The notes under the pieces are model-generated. The model saw nothing but the letters and a program-made list of their open reading frames with translations, ran no database searches and was not told the origin of the DNA. A DNA stretch of 20,427 nucleotides, taken from NCBI GenBank assembly GCA_046263255.1, contig JBHELD010000049.1, positions 1 through 20,427 of the forward strand, in the 5' to 3' direction. The position numbers and the translations under genes are program-made. This document shows positions 1-5,598 of this stretch, piece after piece. Position 1 is the stretch's first letter. Each line of letters begins with the position of its first letter. The stretch is from JALZEG01 sp046263255 (GTDB lineage: Bacteria > Actinomycetota > CADDZG01 > WHSQ01).

Positions 1-714
1 GGGATCAAGTGGGGGTCGATCCATCGCGTCGAGCTGCTCCAGGACGCCATGCACCGCTACCTCGACGGACCGCGCAAGGCGAGGCTGTCCGACCTCGTCG
101 ACGTCATCCGGGGGGCCGCCACGCGTGACGCACGGGCGGTCTACCTCAGGCCGAAGATGGTCCGCTGGGGGGCCGCGTCGGACGCGCCGGAGGCGGACGC
201 GGCGCTCGCCGCCGTGAAGGCTTGGGTGAAGGACGGGGCGCACCGCCTGAACCGCAACTGGAAGGACGGCGACGACCAGGAGGACAACGGGGTCGCGGCG
301 GCGGTCTTCGACGCCTGGTACGCCGACCTCGTCCACGGCGTCTTCGACGACGAGCTCGGCGCCGACGCGTACGACCTCGTCGGCACCCCGGTCAGCGACC
401 GCGCCATGCGGCACGACTTCTCGTCGTACCTCGGGAACCTGTTCTCGAAGAGAGGGCGCCGGGCCTACGCCCGCAACTACTGCGACGACATGGGGACGCC
501 GGGCAAAGAGTCGTGCAAGGACCAGGTCGCGAAGTCGTTGACCGACGCGCTGACCGCGCTGAAGGAGGACCAGGGCGACGACCCGACCGCATGGACGACC
601 GACGCGTGGATGATCGAGTTCGCTTCGCTGGGGCTCGGGTCGGCGGATCCGATCCCCTGGCAGAACCGCGGGACGCACAACCACGTGGTGGAGATCCTCC
701 GGAAGGCGCCGTAG
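1..714 (+). CDS. Penicillin acylase family hydrolase, C-terminal part (5' end outside window)
   Basis: The reading frame is open from the first base, so only the last 237 residues are present. The part seen resembles the C-terminal end of the beta chain of penicillin amidase/acylase-family N-terminal-nucleophile hydrolases: an early WGSIHR stretch, and near the end PIPWQNRGTHNHVVEI, which matches the conserved NRG/NRPT..QVVE strand of the family. The catalytic Ser and the alpha chain would lie upstream, so catalytic competence cannot be judged. Family members cleave amide bonds of beta-lactams, acyl-homoserine lactones or other acylated amines, usually in the periplasm or outside the cell; the substrate here is unknown. 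The gene ends 133 bases before the first small peptide gene, on the same strand. No strong terminator was found between them. Confidence 0.72.
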   Translation, partial: GIKWGSIHRVELLQDAMHRYLDGPRKARLSDLVDVIRGAATRDARAVYLRPKMVRWGAASDAPEADAALAAVKAWVKDGAHRLNRNWKDGDDQEDNGVAAAVFDAWYADLVHGVFDDELGADAYDLVGTPVSDRAMRHDFSSYLGNLFSKRGRRAYARNYCDDMGTPGKESCKDQVAKSLTDALTALKEDQGDDPTAWTTDAWMIEFASLGLGSADPIPWQNRGTHNHVVEILRKAP

Positions 715-847
715 CCGGGCGGCGCCTAATGGTCTCGATTCGTCCCTAAGCGACGGCCGCGTTTTTTCGCGTCTTGTTACAACCCCCTTGCGGAGCGGTG
801 ACAGCGCGCGACACACTCCCGTCCGGTCCGACTACACGGAGGGACAG

Positions 848-997
848 GTGGACATCCCCATCAGGGAGCTGTTCGTGGAGGAGCTGGCAGAGGTGACGGG
901 CGGAGCCCGGGGAGGGGTCCCCGGTCCGCCCACAGCCACCACCCTCGCGTGCTGCGAGGAGGGGCCGTTCGGCTGCTGCGGGGAGGAGATCGCGTAG
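848..997 (+). CDS. Double-glycine leader, Cys-rich peptide precursor 1
   Basis: This 49-residue product has a leader ending in EELAEVTGG (residues 11-19). The predicted 30-residue core is rich in Gly/Pro (GGVPGPPTATT) and then carries ACCEEGPFGCCGEE. I chose the GTG start because GGAGG lies 5 bases upstream and because the protein then aligns with its four paralogues. A longer frame upstream would lack a ribosome site. The leader has the E-L..E-L..V-x-G-G pattern that C39-peptidase transporters cut after GG, which suggests export. Four cysteines lie in two CC pairs separated by six residues. This copy is isolated from the next ones by a strong terminator and lacks the basic/hydrophobic tail ending in Pro found in the others. 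Function is unknown; candidate ribosomally synthesised, possibly modified, peptide. Confidence 0.82.
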   Translation: MDIPIRELFVEELAEVTGGARGGVPGPPTATTLACCEEGPFGCCGEEIA

Positions 998-1016
998 CCG
1001 GGCCTCCCATACGCTC

Positions 1017-1051
1017 GAGACGCCGCCCGAAAAAGGGCGGCGTCTCTTTTT
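1017..1051 (+). terminator. Rho-independent terminator after peptide gene 1
   Basis: A perfect 12-bp stem (GAGACGCCGCCC / GGGCGGCGTCTC) closes a 6-base loop GAAAAA and is followed by five T residues. It starts 20 bases after the stop of peptide gene 1, so that gene probably has its own transcript, and genes 2-5 need a new promoter. Confidence 0.9.
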
Positions 1052-1063
1052 GTTACCGAAAAC

Positions 1064-1092
1064 TTGAGCGGTGCGAGGAATAACGGCACAAT
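1064..1092 (+). promoter_or_regulatory. Putative promoter for peptide genes 2-5
   Basis: TTGAGC (1064-1069), a 17-base spacer and CACAAT (1087-1092) match the sigma70/sigmaA consensus at four of six positions each. The site lies just downstream of the terminator and gives a predicted 5' leader of about 40 bases before the ATG of gene 2. AT-richer than its surroundings. Inferred from sequence only. Confidence 0.4.
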
Positions 1093-1139
1093 ACGGTGAA
1101 CTCGTGGCAAAACCGGCAAGCCGAAAGGACGAACCTGAC

Positions 1140-1289
1140 ATGCGGGAGCTGTTCATCGAAGAGCTGACGACCGTCACCGGCGGCGCCTCGGGCGGGCCGA
1201 TCGGGCCGTCCACGGAGGCGTGCTGCGAGGAGGGACCGTTCGACGGCTGCTGCTGGTACGGCGAGCTCATCGAGAAGCTCAAGCCCTGA
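1140..1289 (+). CDS. Double-glycine leader, Cys-rich peptide precursor 2
   Basis: A 49-residue product. The 15-residue leader MRELFIEELTTVTGG is followed by a 34-residue core: a Gly/Pro/Ser stretch, then ACCEEGPFDGCC (residues 27-38), then WYGELIEKLKP. The ATG is chosen because it places the start at the same point as in paralogues 3 and 4; AAAGGA lies 10 bases upstream. Longer in-frame starts (GTG 1104, GTG 1071) would overlap the predicted promoter. The two CC pairs are separated by seven residues. The tail looks like a short amphipathic helix and ends in Lys-Pro, as in copy 5. Likely first gene of the transcript containing copies 3-5. Function unknown; candidate secreted peptide. Confidence 0.82.
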   Translation: MRELFIEELTTVTGGASGGPIGPSTEACCEEGPFDGCCWYGELIEKLKP

Positions 1290-1330
1290 CGGGGCGGCAA
1301 ACGGACCGCGAGACACGTGAAGGAGGGAAG

Positions 1331-1486
1331 ATGAGAGAGCTTTTCGTGGAGGAGCTGGCCGAGGTGACGGGCGGGGGCGGCTCCTGCCCCCACTGCTACA
1401 CGACCATGGCGTGCTGTGAGGAGGGCCCGTTCGACGGCTGCTGCAACTGGTGGGTCGTCAGCGACCCCGTCGTGATCGAGCCCTGA
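1331..1486 (+). CDS. Double-glycine leader, Cys-rich peptide precursor 3
   Basis: A 51-residue product with the 15-residue leader MRELFVEELAEVTGG. The start is supported by AGGAGG four bases upstream. The 36-residue core begins with GGSCPHCYTTM, adding a CxxC pair that copies 1, 2 and 5 lack, then ACCEEGPFDGCC, then an aromatic, acidic tail (NWWVVSDPVVIEP). It therefore has six cysteines: CxxC, CC and CC. The Thr-Thr before the CC pair, shared with copies 1, 4 and 5, could be a dehydration site if a lanthipeptide-type enzyme acts on it; that is speculation. The tail differs most from the family but still ends in Pro. Function unknown. Confidence 0.85.
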   Translation: MRELFVEELAEVTGGGGSCPHCYTTMACCEEGPFDGCCNWWVVSDPVVIEP

Positions 1487-1487
1487 G

Positions 1488-1526
1488 CCGCTCGAAGAGC
1501 GGTCGGCGCCGCCCCCTCGGGCGGCG
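1488..1526 (+). terminator. Two adjacent hairpins after peptide gene 3 (weak terminator or attenuator)
   Basis: The first is a 6-bp stem CCGCTC/GAGCGG with a GAA loop (1488-1502). The second is an 8-bp stem CGCCGCCC/GGGCGGCG with loop CCTC (1507-1526), followed by only TCTTCG. The second stem is nearly the same as the terminator after gene 1 but its T tract is degraded, so it may give partial termination or stabilise the mRNA end. Confidence 0.5.
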
Positions 1527-1560
1527 TCTTCGCGTGAAGGAAGACCAGGAGGACCGCCAG

Positions 1561-1713
1561 ATGAGAGAGCTGTTCGTAGAGGAGCTGGCCCAGGTGACGG
1601 GCGGCGGGCCCGGTTGCCCGCCGGACTGCGTGACCACCGACGCCTGTTGCGAGGAGGGGCCGCTCGACCTCTGCTGCATCGTGCGGGAGCTGCACGACCT
1701 CCTCAGGCCGTAA
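1561..1713 (+). CDS. Double-glycine leader, Cys-rich peptide precursor 4
   Basis: A 50-residue product with the 15-residue leader MRELFVEELAQVTGG. AGGAGG lies 8 bases before the ATG. The 35-residue core starts GPGCPPDCVTTD, so it has a Cys pair spaced CxxxC, then ACCEEGPLDLCC, then a helical-looking tail IVRELHDLLRP. This is the only copy in which the conserved Phe of EEGPF is Leu and the only one without Gly before the second CC. It has six cysteines like copy 3. Arg-Pro terminus matches the Lys-Pro ends of copies 2 and 5. Function unknown; same candidate peptide family. Confidence 0.84.
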   Translation: MRELFVEELAQVTGGGPGCPPDCVTTDACCEEGPLDLCCIVRELHDLLRP

Positions 1714-1718
1714 CTCCG

Positions 1719-1741
1719 CGCCGGCTTGCGAGAGGCCGGCG
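1719..1741 (+). other. Hairpin between peptide genes 4 and 5
   Basis: A 7-bp stem CGCCGGC/GCCGGCG closes a 9-base loop five bases after the stop of gene 4. There is no T tract, so it is more likely an mRNA processing or stability element than a terminator. Confidence 0.4.
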
Positions 1742-1784
1742 GCAACGACACGATCCGCCCGAAATCGACCGAGAAGGAGGACGA

Positions 1785-1940
1785 GTGAGCGAGATCCGGG
1801 AGCTGTTCGTCGAGGACCTGATGACGGTTCAAGGTGGGGCAAGCGCAGGGGGCCCGTACACGACGATGGCGTGTTGCGAGGAGGGCCCGTTCGGCTGTTG
1901 TGGCTGGCTCGACAAGGTCGAGGAGCTGCTGAAGCCGTAA
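1785..1940 (+). CDS. Double-glycine leader, Cys-rich peptide precursor 5
   Basis: A 51-residue product starting at GTG, with AAGGAGG four bases upstream deciding the start. The 18-residue leader reads SEIRELFVEDLMTVQGG after the initiator, with Gln in place of the usual Thr before GG. The 33-residue core is ASAGGPYTTM, then ACCEEGPFGCCG, then WLDKVEELLKP. It has four cysteines, with the CC pairs six residues apart as in copy 1, but a tail like copies 2 and 4. It is the last gene of the array and runs into a strong hairpin shared with the convergent ctaG gene. Function unknown; candidate secreted peptide. Confidence 0.84.
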   Translation: MSEIRELFVEDLMTVQGGASAGGPYTTMACCEEGPFGCCGWLDKVEELLKP

Positions 1941-1959
1941 CGGCGCGCGATCCCGACTG

Positions 1960-1989
1960 GGCGCCGCCCCTATCGGGGCGGCGCCTTCT
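1960..1989. terminator. Hairpin terminator at the convergent junction of the peptide array and the ctaG gene
   Basis: A perfect 11-bp stem GGCGCCGCCCC/GGGGCGGCGCC with loop TATC is followed on the plus strand by TTCT. The loop carries the stop codon of the minus-strand ctaG gene, so the structure lies at both 3' ends. T tracts are poor on both sides, so efficiency is uncertain. Confidence 0.6.
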
Positions 1990-2845
1990 CGCGCCCCAGC
2001 CGGCGGTCGACCCGCGCCTCCTCGCGCGCCTCCGCCCGCAGCCATGCGGCCGCCGCAACGCCCGTCCAGGCGAGCAGCAGCAGGTCGCCGCCGATCCACA
2101 TCGCGATCCCCGCCAGCTGCTGGTCGTCGAGCGGCGCCGGCCCCCACGGCCGGCCGAGGATCTCGTAATGCCGGTACAACGGCTCGTCCGCCGAGTAGAC
2201 CGCCAGCCCGAGGAACGACTGGACCGGCAACGCGGCGAGCAGGTACGCGACGCGCAGCGGGCGGCTCAGGCGACGGGCCGGTTCCATGCCCGCCACCGGC
2301 GCCCAGAACAGCAGCGCCGCGGCGAGGTAGAGCCCGTGCTCGAGCAGGTGGAGCGCCCCGCTCTCGAGCGCGGCGTCGTAGAGGGACGAGTAGTGGCTGA
2401 GCCACATCACGGCGCCGAACGTCGTCCACGCGACGAGGGGGTGAGCGACGATGCGCGCCGGCCGCGCGCGCACGACCCGCAGGACGCGCGACCGGACCGA
2501 CGGCCCCGCCGACCGCAGCGCCAGCGTCACGGGGGCCGAGAAGGCGAGCAGCGGCGCCGCCACCAGCACGACCAGCAGGTGCTGGACCATGTGGACCCAG
2601 AAGAGCGACCCGTCGTAGACGGCCGGCGGGCCGCTCAGCGCGAAGAGCAGCGCGACGAGCCCCGCGACCCCGCACCGGGTCCGGGAGCGGGGCCATCCGG
2701 GAACGCGGCGGACGCCGCGGCGGTAGAGCCACGCGGCCCCCGCGAGCCCCGCCCAGACCACGGGCTCGAACGACCACGCCGCGAGGGCGTCCCCGCCCGA
2801 CGGAGCCGGTGGCACGTCACCGTGGGCGAGCGGGGCGAACGTCAT
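1970..2845 (-). CDS. ctaG: CtaG-type cytochrome c oxidase assembly factor (copy 1)
   Basis: A 291-residue, very hydrophobic protein with about seven membrane segments. It matches the caa3-type CtaG family (Caa3_CtaG): FWVHMVQHLLVVLVAAPLL in the middle, MWLSHYSSLYDAALES, LHLLEHGLYLAAALLFW, then DEPLYRHYE and a C-terminal DQQLAGIAMWIGGD. Its histidines (HMVQH, SHY, HLLEH) are the family's likely metal ligands. CtaG proteins help insert copper or otherwise mature cytochrome oxidase in the membrane. It is the last gene of the oxidase operon, 37 bases after the cupredoxin lipoprotein, and is a paralogue of the ctaG at 4372-5244. No clear ribosome site is visible before the ATG. Confidence 0.88.
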   Translation of the reverse strand: MTFAPLAHGDVPPAPSGGDALAAWSFEPVVWAGLAGAAWLYRRGVRRVPGWPRSRTRCGVAGLVALLFALSGPPAVYDGSLFWVHMVQHLLVVLVAAPLLAFSAPVTLALRSAGPSVRSRVLRVVRARPARIVAHPLVAWTTFGAVMWLSHYSSLYDAALESGALHLLEHGLYLAAALLFWAPVAGMEPARRLSRPLRVAYLLAALPVQSFLGLAVYSADEPLYRHYEILGRPWGPAPLDDQQLAGIAMWIGGDLLLLAWTGVAAAAWLRAEAREEARVDRRLGREKAPPR

Positions 2846-2882
2846 CCGGCTGCGGCCGGTGTCGCCCCCGGTGCCGGAGCCG

Positions 2883-3638
2883 TTACTCGACCGTGAACTC
2901 GGCCGACATCCCCCGGGCGACGTGCGGCGGCCCGTCGGCCTTCTCGGCCGCCTTCTCGCTCGTCGACCCGACCGGGACGAAGCACACGAGCGCGTACTTG
3001 CCCGGGACGAGCTCCTTCGTCTCCGTGTCCTCGGCCCCCGGAGGGCCGAACGACGCGCCGAGGAACACGAGCTTCTCCTCCGCCTCCTTGTCGGACAGCT
3101 TCATGAGGTCGTCGATCGTGAGGCTCGCGTCCTTGTAGCGGACCATGATCATCTCGTGCACCTCGTCGCCGCCGTTCGTGAAGCCGAACGTGACGAAGCC
3201 GGACGGAAGGGTCTCCGGCACGCCTTCGAACGCGTAGTCCACCGCGGTGACGTCCACCGACTCGAAGCCGCAGTTGTCCGCGACCCACGCGTCGACGTCC
3301 TCCTCGTTCTGCGCGAACTCCTCGGTGCCGAAAGCGGCGTCGTCCCGGGTCTCCAGGGCCTCGCGCACCGCGGCGACGACCACCGTGACCTGCTCCCGGA
3401 TCTCTTCGGGCGCCGTCTCCTCGACGGTCTCCACGAGCCCCTCGACGGGACCGGGGTCGCCGCCGGACGACGCCGCGAGGACCGCGGTCTCGGCCGCGAC
3501 GACGCTCTCGCAGAACTCGGAGTGCCCGGCGTGCGGGTCGGCAGACGCCTGCGCTGCGGGCTCGTCGTCGCCCCCGCCGCACGCGGCGGCGACGAGCATC
3601 ACGGCCAGGGCGAGCGCGAGGACGCGGCAGGTCTTCAT
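2883..3638 (-). CDS. Lipoprotein with C-terminal cupredoxin-like domain
   Basis: A 251-residue predicted lipoprotein: signal peptide and lipobox VAAAC with Cys20, then an acidic linker with HAGH (residues 36-39). A helical, Glu-rich region (about 43-123) is bounded by two cysteines, C43 and C123, that could pair. The C-terminal part (about 125-251) looks like a cupredoxin: His161 in DEVHEMIMV, Cys219 in YALVCFVP, His239 in PPHV and Met244 give a His-Cys-His-Met set as in type 1 copper sites. The order and spacing are plausible, but the Cys-to-His gap of 20 residues is longer than in azurin or plastocyanin. The start has AGGGGAAG upstream. Located between a membrane cupredoxin and ctaG in the oxidase operon, so a copper carrier or electron-transfer role is likely. 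Confidence 0.72.
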   Translation of the reverse strand: MKTCRVLALALAVMLVAAACGGGDDEPAAQASADPHAGHSEFCESVVAAETAVLAASSGGDPGPVEGLVETVEETAPEEIREQVTVVVAAVREALETRDDAAFGTEEFAQNEEDVDAWVADNCGFESVDVTAVDYAFEGVPETLPSGFVTFGFTNGGDEVHEMIMVRYKDASLTIDDLMKLSDKEAEEKLVFLGASFGPPGAEDTETKELVPGKYALVCFVPVGSTSEKAAEKADGPPHVARGMSAEFTVE

Positions 3639-3692
3639 CGGTTCACTTCCCCTCGGATAGGACGGCCGGCCCGAGACTAACGGCGTCGCGCG

Positions 3693-4367
3693 CTATTCGA
3701 CGACGACCGTCCCGTCCATGTCGACGTGGACGTCGCAACGAAAGTAGTACTCGCCCTTCGGCGGCGCGTCGAACTCGTACGTGACAGTCTCCGGGCCGGT
3801 GACGAGCTCACCCTTGAACAGCTCGACCGCGGCGGAGTCGTCCTCGTAGATCGCGACGTTGTGCTGGACTCCGGCGTCGCGGTTGTCGAGCTCGAGCTTC
3901 ACGGGCTTCTTCGCCTCGAAGAGCATCGTCGTGAGGTCGAACTTGCTTCCTTCCGCGACGATCGCGGTGGTCGGGCCGTCCGGAGGAGCACCCTTCTCCG
4001 CGGTGGCGCCGGCGCCTGCCTCCTCGGCGACCGCGGTCTCGTGGCCGGACTCGAACGGGTCGAACGCGGCGATGGCGATCCCGATGATCAACGGGTACAG
4101 GACGATGATCGCCAGCTCGGCCATCGTCACCGGCTGCATGCGCGGCCTCAGCGCGGCGTAGGCGAACGCTCCCAGGACGTTCGCGGCCGCGACGATCGCG
4201 AGCATCGTCGCGGCTTCCTTCGGCACCGCGAGGAGGATCCGCGAGAACCCGATCGCCACGACCGCGATCACCACGAGAGCGCCGAGCGGGATGACGAGCG
4301 GAAGCGGGACCTTGAAGCGGACCTCAGTCGTCAGATCGGGGCGAAGCGAGTCGTCCTGCGTGCTCAT
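3693..4367 (-). CDS. Membrane-anchored cupredoxin-domain protein
   Basis: A 224-residue protein with three predicted membrane segments (about 20-46, 52-72 and 82-102), an Ala/Gly/Glu linker and a C-terminal cupredoxin domain (about 135-224). The copper ligands are visible: His169 in VQHNVAIY, and Cys211, His214 and Met217 in CDVHVDMDGT, resembling the C..HP.M.G loop of plastocyanin/azurin-like proteins. The domain would face outside the membrane. It starts 4 bases after the stop of the upstream ctaG copy 2, with a GAGG ribosome site overlapping that stop, so translation is probably coupled. It may carry electrons to, or copper to, the CuA site of Cox2. The first part resembles small membrane proteins that accompany actinobacterial oxidases. 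Confidence 0.8.
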   Translation of the reverse strand: MSTQDDSLRPDLTTEVRFKVPLPLVIPLGALVVIAVVAIGFSRILLAVPKEAATMLAIVAAANVLGAFAYAALRPRMQPVTMAELAIIVLYPLIIGIAIAAFDPFESGHETAVAEEAGAGATAEKGAPPDGPTTAIVAEGSKFDLTTMLFEAKKPVKLELDNRDAGVQHNVAIYEDDSAAVELFKGELVTGPETVTYEFDAPPKGEYYFRCDVHVDMDGTVVVE

Positions 4368-4371
4368 TGCC

Positions 4372-5244
4372 TCACTTCCTCAGCTCCCAGGCCTCCAGCT
4401 CTCGCTCGAACTCGTCCCAGGTGATCTCCTCGACCTCCCGGCGTTCCTGCGCGCTGCTCCACTTGAAGAACATCACGGCGATGATCGTCCACAGTAGCAG
4501 TCCGCCTCCGACCTTCATGATCAGCCCGGCGACCCTCTGGTCGGTCACAACGCCTATGCCCCACAGCCGCGGAAACTCCTCGTACGCGCGGTAGATCGGC
4601 TCGGTCGCGAACGTCAGGAACGACGCGGGGACGGTCGGAAGGATCGACTGCCCGAACAGGTACAGCATCTTTCCGGGCGGCGACAGTCTCGACATCTCCG
4701 GCAACGGGGCGACGACCGGCCACCACATCAAAAAGGCGGACGTCACGAGCAGCGTGTGGACGGCGAGGTGGACCGGGCCCGACCGCACCGACGCGTCGAC
4801 GACCGCGCCCCAGTGCGTCACCGCGACGAGCCCGTTGAAGAGCGCGAACGCGACGAGCGGCCGCGTGAGCCGCCGGACGGCCGCTTTCAGGCGCGGCGGC
4901 GCCAGAAGCGTCCGCAGCAGCCACTGCGGGAGCCCCATCAGCATCAGCGGAGGCGCGACGAACGTGAAGATCGTGTGCTGCACCATGTGGACGGAGAAGA
5001 GGTAGCCCTCCGAGAGGTCGTGCACCGGCCAGTCGGCTCCCGCCCACAGCAGCGCCACGCCGAGCAGGTACAGGTTCCGCTGGCGCGGCGAGACGACGGC
5101 GCGGCCGGGCGGCACCTTTCTCGGCCCCAGGTAGCGCAGTGCCGCGAAGTACCCCCCGAGCAGGACGGCGATCAGCAGCCAGACGTCGGGGTGGGCGTGG
5201 AACTCGAAGGCTGCGCCGGCTGTTCCGTGGGCGAGCGAGGACAC
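4372..5244 (-). CDS. ctaG: CtaG-type cytochrome c oxidase assembly factor (copy 2)
   Basis: A 290-residue polytopic membrane protein of the Caa3_CtaG family. Recognisable segments are LFSVHMVQHTIFTFVAPPL, VTHWGAVVDASVRSG, VHLAVHTLL, TEPIYRAYEEFPRLWG and DQRVAGLIMKVGGGL, aligning block by block with copy 1 but clearly diverged. The C-terminus has a soluble acidic tail (QERREVEEITWDEFEREL). Presumed role is copper insertion or assembly of the caa3 oxidase. It lies directly after the cox2-1-3-4 genes, 9 bases beyond cox4, and 4 bases before the membrane cupredoxin, so it belongs to the same operon. With copy 1 it brackets the two cupredoxins. Confidence 0.88.
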   Translation of the reverse strand: MSSLAHGTAGAAFEFHAHPDVWLLIAVLLGGYFAALRYLGPRKVPPGRAVVSPRQRNLYLLGVALLWAGADWPVHDLSEGYLFSVHMVQHTIFTFVAPPLMLMGLPQWLLRTLLAPPRLKAAVRRLTRPLVAFALFNGLVAVTHWGAVVDASVRSGPVHLAVHTLLVTSAFLMWWPVVAPLPEMSRLSPPGKMLYLFGQSILPTVPASFLTFATEPIYRAYEEFPRLWGIGVVTDQRVAGLIMKVGGGLLLWTIIAVMFFKWSSAQERREVEEITWDEFERELEAWELRK

Positions 5245-5253
5245 GGCGGCGGG

Positions 5254-5598
5254 TCAGGCCCCGACGGCGGGGGCGGGTCCGTTCAGCGCGGTGAAGAACA
5301 TCCACAGTACGACGCCGAAGATCAAGATCGCGAGGACGAGACCGATGAGGAAGAACCTCCGGAACACGTGGCTGTCGAACTTCAGGTGCATGAAGTAGAG
5401 GGCGACCATGATGAACTTGACCACGGCCATCGCGAGCAGCAGCGGGACGAGGACGTCCGCGACCGCCTCGATGTAGTAGACGCCGACCTCGAGCGCCGTG
5501 ACGATCGCCAGGATGATCGCGACGGTGACGTATTTCCTCGGGCTCGGATGGTGCTCGAGCTCCTCCTGCTCTCTCGGTGCGGGGTGAAAGGCTTCCAT
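5254..5598 (-). CDS. Cytochrome c oxidase subunit IV (small prokaryotic type)
   Basis: A 114-residue protein with three predicted membrane helices (about 33-52, 59-77 and 89-110), typical of prokaryotic COX4/CyoD-like subunits. The motif ALEVGVYY in the first helix and KFIMVALYFMHLKFDS between helices 2 and 3 are characteristic. The ATG overlaps the TGA of cox3 (ATGA), so the two are translationally coupled. The subunit is non-catalytic and helps stabilise or assemble the oxidase in the membrane. Position after cox3 and size support the call. Confidence 0.9.
   Translation of the reverse strand: MEAFHPAPREQEELEHHPSPRKYVTVAIILAIVTALEVGVYYIEAVADVLVPLLLAMAVVKFIMVALYFMHLKFDSHVFRRFFLIGLVLAILIFGVVLWMFFTALNGPAPAVGA

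Larger units (their letters stand above)
848..1940 (+). repeat. Tandem array of five paralogous short leader-peptide genes
   Basis: Five genes of about 150 bases repeat in the same direction. They share a leader block (RELF-V/I-E-E/D-L..V-T/Q-GG) and a core block (ACCEEGP-F/L ... CC), conserved also at DNA level: for example gagctgttcgtggaggagct recurs with one or two changes. Spacers of roughly 40-140 bases mostly hold a GC-rich hairpin with the stem motif CGCC(G)CCC. The pattern is gene duplication followed by divergence of the middle and tail segments. Individual members are listed separately. Confidence 0.9.

Noticed and set aside
222..749. Arg/Gly-rich open frame overlapping the acylase gene
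   Set aside because: Composition is that of an out-of-frame read of a GC-rich gene; the acylase frame has a recognisable family signature and continues from the window edge.
751..770. Run of six T after a GC-rich patch as a terminator of the acylase gene
   Set aside because: Only a 3-4 bp stem can be drawn before or around the T run, so it is too weak to call.
1071..1139. Longer N-terminus for peptide precursor 2 starting at GTG 1071 or GTG 1104
   Set aside because: It would overlap the predicted promoter, has no ribosome site and does not match the paralogues, which start at the RELF block.
848..1940. CRISPR array or satellite repeat
   Set aside because: Repeat units are about 200-290 bases, coding, and diverged mainly outside the protein motifs; spacers are not of uniform length.
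746..2058. Minus-strand open frames across the peptide array
   Set aside because: They show Ser/Arg-rich repeats produced by reading the paralogous genes backwards. The plus strand has ribosome sites at each start and conserved protein blocks.
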